Shown here: piece by piece, positions 60,435-64,000 of the stretch
Position numbering within the stretch: the first letter of the stretch is position 1
Layout: every line of letters begins with the position of its first letter
Origin: Candidatus Dormiibacterota bacterium
GTDB lineage: Bacteria > Chloroflexota > Dormibacteria > Dormibacterales > Dormibacteraceae
DNA length: 64,000 bases
Direction: 5' to 3'
NCBI GenBank assembly: GCA_003151935.1
Contig: PLYZ01000055.1
Coordinates: 1,249-65,248 of the forward strand
Notes under the pieces: generated by a model
Seen by the model: only the letters and a program-made list of their open reading frames with translations
Told to the model about the DNA's origin: nothing
Database searches by the model: none
Position numbers and translations under genes: made by a program

Positions 60435-61824
60435 ATCAACCGTGCGTGCGCGCACCCTCAGCTGGGGTCGCGTTCGCCTTGTGCTCATTCTCTTCGATTT
60501 CAGCGCTGTCCTCTTGGCTCTTGAGGCCTCCAACATCGCGCGCTATTCGCTCGGCTGGAGCCTCAACGGTGACATCTCAAGCCTGGACCCGCTGGTCCCT
60601 CCCTTATGTCTTGCGATCGCGCTGTTGAGCTACCGCGTCTCCGATCTCTACTCGATGCAGCTCGTGGGCTCGGGCCTGAACGAGTACCGGGCCATCGTCA
60701 TGAACACCACCTTTGCCTTCGCCGCCATCGTGATCGTCGGATACATCGATCAAGGCTTGCACATTTCGCGCGCGTTCCTGCTGCTGTTCTGGTTGGCGGC
60801 CATCGTGCTGGTAGGCGCAGAACGCTTCATCGCAAGGCGGGTCGTTCGACGTTGGTCCGCATCACGAGGCGGCCTGCGTCGGGTGCTCGTGGTAGGCGCG
60901 AATGAGCAGGGGGTCCAAATCGCCGAGGAACTGTCAAGGAACCCGGCGGCGTGCAGCGTCGTCCTGGGCTTCCTTTCGGAGTATCGACCAGTTGGCCAAT
61001 CGACGAACGGCAGCTTCAAGATCTTAGGCGAACCGATGGAGCTTTACGAGGTTGCCAAGCGCGAGGGCGCAACGCATGCGGTCGTGGTGGAGTCGTCACT
61101 CAGCTGGGAAAGTCTGCGTTTCATCGTGCGGTCGATGCACGCCAGCCAAACACCTCAAGTTCTGCTGGCGCCGGGGCTGTTTGACGTTTCGGCGACCCCG
61201 CTGCGGTCCACCCAATTGGGTCGCGCCCTACTCCTGGCGCCCAGGGCGACGCGCATCTCTGGCTTTGAAGCGTTCCTCAAGCGCACGTTTGACCTCGGCG
61301 TTGCGATTCCCGTGCTGGTGCTGACCCTCCCGCTACAAATCGGGATCTGGGGCTACCTCAAATCGGCGGGTGCTGCGAGGCCGGTTGAAGTACTCCGTGC
61401 TTCAGGTTTCAGGGGCGCGCCGATCACTATCTGGCGGTTTGCCGGCGGAGCTCGACTACGTGCAAGTCACTTGACGCGACTGCCCTCACTCTGGCAGGTA
61501 ATCAGAGGCAACGCGAGCCTGGTCGGACCTCGGCCAGTGCTCCTCGAAAACACTGGTCCTTATGAGCGCTGGGGCGATGTGCTCGCCGCTCTGAAGCCGG
61601 GGTTCATCGGACCGTGGTGGCTTTCGGGGCACGGCCGCCCGGCTGAGGTGAATGAAGAGATCGAAGCAGACCTGAACTACGCGCGCTCGTATTCGATCTG
61701 GCTGGACCTTCGCATCTTGCTCGCGGTGGGGTGGGCATTACTGACCAGCTGGCGGCACGCCGCCACCCCCGGACAACAACGACACGGCATCGGCGCGCCG
61801 GTGAACGCGGCGGACGAAGACTAG
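60421..61824 (+). CDS. Degenerate polyprenyl glycosylphosphotransferase (WbaP-like)
   Basis: A 467-residue protein with four or five N-terminal helices, a CoA-binding-like Rossmann domain (VLVVGANEQGVQIAEELS) and a C-terminal sugar-transferase domain beginning FLKRTFDLGVAIPVLVLTLPLQ. The catalytic Asp-Glu dyad of the family (DELPQL) is replaced by Thr-Arg (LTRLPSLWQVI), and KFRTM by WRFAGG, while LVGPRPVLLEN is kept. It may be inactive or regulatory, or have changed chemistry. It overlaps hddA, so the pair is co-expressed. Confidence 0.85.
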   Translation: MSRTESTVRARTLSWGRVRLVLILFDFSAVLLALEASNIARYSLGWSLNGDISSLDPLVPPLCLAIALLSYRVSDLYSMQLVGSGLNEYRAIVMNTTFAFAAIVIVGYIDQGLHISRAFLLLFWLAAIVLVGAERFIARRVVRRWSASRGGLRRVLVVGANEQGVQIAEELSRNPAACSVVLGFLSEYRPVGQSTNGSFKILGEPMELYEVAKREGATHAVVVESSLSWESLRFIVRSMHASQTPQVLLAPGLFDVSATPLRSTQLGRALLLAPRATRISGFEAFLKRTFDLGVAIPVLVLTLPLQIGIWGYLKSAGAARPVEVLRASGFRGAPITIWRFAGGARLRASHLTRLPSLWQVIRGNASLVGPRPVLLENTGPYERWGDVLAALKPGFIGPWWLSGHGRPAEVNEEIEADLNYARSYSIWLDLRILLAVGWALLTSWRHAATPGQQRHGIGAPVNAADED

Positions 61825-62972
61825 CTTCGGATACGTAGGGTCCCGTTGCGGCTGATGATCAACTCGACCGCTTCGGAGATGTCTTTCACGGTGTGGTCGG
61901 CTCCGTTCTCAGCCTTATCACCGATCCTACCGTCCGTGACGAGGATGCTGATGCAGCCCGCCGCCCGCGCTGCTTGGGCATCTGTCTCCCAATCGCCAAT
62001 CATCACGGCCGAGTCGAGGTCGACGCCATATCGGTCTCGCGCCTGGAAGAAAAGTCCGGGAGCCGGCTTGCGGCACTCGCAGCCGTCCTCCGGGGTATGC
62101 GGGCAGACAAGGAACGCCTCTATCTCCCCACCGAACCGCCGCGCCTCATCAGCTAGGCGTGAGTGGATCCTGTCCACTTCGGCCAAAGTCGTTAGCCCGC
62201 GCCCGATCGCCGATTGATTCGTTACCACAAAGACTCGATGACCCTGCTTCGACAACGTGCCGAGGGCCTCTAGCGCGCCGGGCAGGACCTCCATCTCCAA
62301 GCGGCTCTTCACGTAGTCATCTCGGTTTTTGACGATTACGCCGTCGCGGTCAATCAGCACCGCGGGCTTGCGAGCGGACCGTCCGGCATCGAGTAGCAGC
62401 TTCGTCAACAGGTGTTCGAATAGCAGGTGCCCAGTTTCGACATGCCCGTAGTCGTAGGACGGCATGTGTACGTAGTGGTCGCAGAGATCGCGGGTGGGGC
62501 CGCCTGCGAGGCCTCCGAAAGCAATCGTCCTAACGCCGATCCGCTTGGCGACCTCGATTGCCCTGATGAGGTTGGGCGAGTTGCCTGAGCACGAGATCAG
62601 GATCAGAAGGTCGCCCGCTCGCGCGTGTGTTCTGAGTTGGGCGGCAAATACGTTCTCGTAGCCAGTGTCGTTAGCTATGGCGGTGAGTGCCTCAACGTTG
62701 TCAGTCAAGGCGTGCGCCCGCAGCGGCTTGCGACCGGGTATGAACGCTTGCTTCGATAAGTCATTTGCCATGTGGGAGGCCGTGGACGCCGACCCACCGT
62801 TGCCGACGATGAAGATGGCGCGGTCTTCTTCCCATGCACTCCAAAGCACGTCGAGGCAGACGGCAAGCTGCTGAGGGTCGACGCCACGAATAGCCGCGAC
62901 CATCCCGTCGAGGTAAGCGTCAATTGAGCCGAGTGGACGGCTCGCGAGTTTGGACGCCGGTGTTAAGCTCAA
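61821..62972 (-). CDS. Bifunctional sedoheptulose-7-phosphate isomerase / heptose-bisphosphate phosphatase (GmhA-GmhB fusion)
   Basis: A 383-residue fusion. Residues 1 to about 200 are a SIS isomerase domain like GmhA: FIVGNGGSASTASHMANDLSKQ and LISCSGNSPNLIRAIEVAK. Residues about 204-383 are a GmhB-like HAD phosphatase: AVLIDRDGVIVKNRDDYV, TNQSAIGRGL, the zinc loop CPHTPEDGCECRKPAPG and IGDWETDAQAA. With HddA it gives three steps of the GDP-D-glycero-alpha-D-manno-heptose route. TTG 62972 is the start. It is convergent with the 60421-61824 gene (4-base overlap). Confidence 0.93.
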   Translation of the reverse strand: MSLTPASKLASRPLGSIDAYLDGMVAAIRGVDPQQLAVCLDVLWSAWEEDRAIFIVGNGGSASTASHMANDLSKQAFIPGRKPLRAHALTDNVEALTAIANDTGYENVFAAQLRTHARAGDLLILISCSGNSPNLIRAIEVAKRIGVRTIAFGGLAGGPTRDLCDHYVHMPSYDYGHVETGHLLFEHLLTKLLLDAGRSARKPAVLIDRDGVIVKNRDDYVKSRLEMEVLPGALEALGTLSKQGHRVFVVTNQSAIGRGLTTLAEVDRIHSRLADEARRFGGEIEAFLVCPHTPEDGCECRKPAPGLFFQARDRYGVDLDSAVMIGDWETDAQAARAAGCISILVTDGRIGDKAENGADHTVKDISEAVELIISRNGTLRIRS

Positions 62973-63331
62973 ACTGCGTGCCTAATGGGGTGAGTCAGCC
63001 TTGGCAACAGACCTCCAATAAATGAAAGCCTAGATCGGTCGGTGGCGGGCAAGCCCTGAACCCCTATGTTTCGAGTGGCGGAGGTCGATAACCTTGGAGG
63101 CGCCGAGGTTGACAGGTCTGGGAGGTGGTTGTCAAGCATGAGATGCAGCGGTGGGTCCTCTTGCATTGGCGAGGGCCGACGCTGCGACAGGAAAGCGTAA
63201 GGCAAATGGAGGCTAGCGCCAACCAAACTACTCGCGCTTTGGGCCTTCTGCGTCGCAGCGTTTAGTGGTACCCCGGCGGCAAGACACCGCCATTGTCAGC
63301 CGGGTGCCTTCGCAGAGTTTGGAGGAGAAGA
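62973..63331. other. 359-bp divergent intergenic region with hairpins
   Basis: No gene is visible. AACCTTGG-aggcg-CCGAGGTT (63090-63110) has one mismatch. GGTACCCCGGC near 63266 can pair with GCCGGGTGCC near 63298, with GGCGG-caagaca-CCGCC inside, forming a two-tier hairpin about 20 bases before the Shine-Dalgarno of the next gene. It may regulate that gene's translation. I cannot match it to a known riboswitch. Confidence 0.35.
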
Positions 63332-64000
63332 ATGTGCGCGGTGGCAGCGGGTAGCGGAGGGAGCGTTGGCTTCAACCAGCCTCGCGGGAGTCGGGCCATG
63401 GACGTCGCCCTTAGTCTCATTGGCCTGATTGCGGTCAGCCCCCTGCTCGTCGCCGCTTGCTTGGGTATCTTGGTAGAAGACGGTTGGCCAGTCATTCATC
63501 GCAGGAAGGTTCTCGGATTGGGTGGGTCTGAGTTCAAAGCGCTCAAACTCAGAACGATGCGGGCCGATGCAGACCAGTGGATCGTGCAGGAGCCGGCACT
63601 GTACGAGCAATACCGGGCGCATACGAAGTTGGACAAGGACCCCCGTGTCACGCGACTGGGACGTCTGCTGCGCGGGCTCCATATCGATGAGTTACCACAG
63701 CTGGTGAACGTGCTCGCTGGGCAAATGAGCATTGTCGGACCTCGGATGATTCACCCATCAGAACTCGCCAGGTTCGGGTCATTTGGGACCGCACGTCTAA
63801 GTGTGCGTCCTGGAATTACCGGGCTGTGGCAGGTATCCAAAACTAGCTATGGCTACGACGAGAGAATAGCGCTCGATCGATTCTACATAGAGAACCATTC
63901 TTTGGTCCTCGACCTACGAATAGCTCTACTAACCATCCCGTCGATATTTGGGTGGAGAACTAACCTCCTTCCGACGCCACCAAATCGCCTTGGTGGCAAC
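63332..64000 (+). CDS. Phosphoglycosyl transferase (bacterial sugar transferase), cut by window edge
   Basis: Not in the ORF track because it runs off the right edge (223 codons visible). ATG 63332 follows a strong Shine-Dalgarno (GGAGGAG). RAMDVALSLIGLIAVSPLLVA is the membrane helix; LKLRTMRADAD, the intact catalytic dyad in LHIDELPQLVNVL, MSIVGPRM and RPGITGLWQVS follow. It is a short form with no N-terminal membrane domain. It loads a phospho-sugar onto undecaprenyl phosphate. Its nearby degenerate relative (60421-61824) lacks the dyad. Confidence 0.9.
   Translation, partial: MCAVAAGSGGSVGFNQPRGSRAMDVALSLIGLIAVSPLLVAACLGILVEDGWPVIHRRKVLGLGGSEFKALKLRTMRADADQWIVQEPALYEQYRAHTKLDKDPRVTRLGRLLRGLHIDELPQLVNVLAGQMSIVGPRMIHPSELARFGSFGTARLSVRPGITGLWQVSKTSYGYDERIALDRFYIENHSLVLDLRIALLTIPSIFGWRTNLLPTPPNRLGGN

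Noticed and set aside
1-64000. tRNA, rRNA, integrase or insertion-sequence transposase genes
   Set aside because: I looked for tRNA-like cloverleaf ends and for transposase or recombinase motifs among the translated ORFs and saw none; a tRNAscan run would be decisive.

Overview
This 64 kb window is GC-rich, densely packed bacterial DNA. Many starts are GTG or TTG, many genes join by 4-base ATGA/GTGA overlaps, and convergent genes often share stop codons. The gene mix (ROK/XylF-type sugar uptake, DsbA-like and VKOR oxidative folding, CtaG, AbiEi-DUF559, GDP-heptose enzymes, repeat-bearing secreted hydrolases) suggests a soil-type Terrabacteria lineage such as Dormibacterota, Chloroflexota or Actinomycetota. 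That placement is inference. No rRNA, tRNA or ribosomal protein gene is present to fix it.

1-8 kb: transport. Two XylF-like sugar-binding lipoproteins flank a ROK repressor whose divergent control region holds a perfect 12-bp inverted repeat. A channel-like membrane protein and a complete polar amino acid ABC operon (binding protein, permease, ATPase) follow. 6.8-12.4 kb: an envelope-maturation operon with lgt, a small membrane protein, a cupredoxin-like protein, a polytopic membrane protein, a DsbA-like thiol oxidoreductase, VKOR and CtaG. This looks like lipoprotein maturation, disulfide formation and copper/oxidase assembly.

12.4-18 kb: glycolipid or glycan genes: a DUF2079 membrane protein, a dolichol-phosphate-mannose-synthase-like GT2, UDP-sulfoquinovose synthase (sqdB), an epimerase and a flippase-like membrane protein. 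18-20.5 kb: a secreted GH18 protein with four tandem C-terminal modules.

20.5-35.7 kb: a long minus-strand polysaccharide operon. It holds a nucleotide-sugar dehydrogenase, a GT4, a fused Wzx-Wzy-like protein, a CapD/FlaA1-type dehydratase, a methyltransferase, a split transketolase, a DegT aminotransferase, a phosphoglycosyl transferase, another methyltransferase, a GT2 and a separate Wzy-like polymerase. An AbiEi-DUF559 gene sits inside it. 35.8-40.7 kb: a plus-strand operon (NUDIX, epimerase, UGD-like dehydrogenase, methyltransferase, glycosyltransferase). 40.7-43.3 kb: an accessory island with RelBE-like and BrnTA-like toxin-antitoxin pairs and a lipoprotein, bounded by a copy of a glycosyltransferase gene end. 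43.3-51.7 kb: a second glycosyltransferase paralogue, a Wzx flippase, FkbM methyltransferases and two tandemly duplicated GT-C-like membrane proteins.

51.7-57 kb: a secreted amidase and a stand-alone secreted protein carrying the same module family as the GH18 protein, then a beta-propeller-like protein and a PHP hydrolase. 57-64 kb: a Wzc-like chain-length ATPase, a sugar nucleotidyltransferase, HddA kinase, a degenerate phosphoglycosyl transferase, a GmhA-GmhB fusion and a phosphoglycosyl transferase cut by the window edge.

The most notable signals are the Wzx-Wzy fusion, the module shared by three secreted proteins, palindromic repeats inserted in frame into genes, a 62-65 bp dispersed paired repeat, and the toxin-antitoxin island flanked by duplicated glycosyltransferase sequence.
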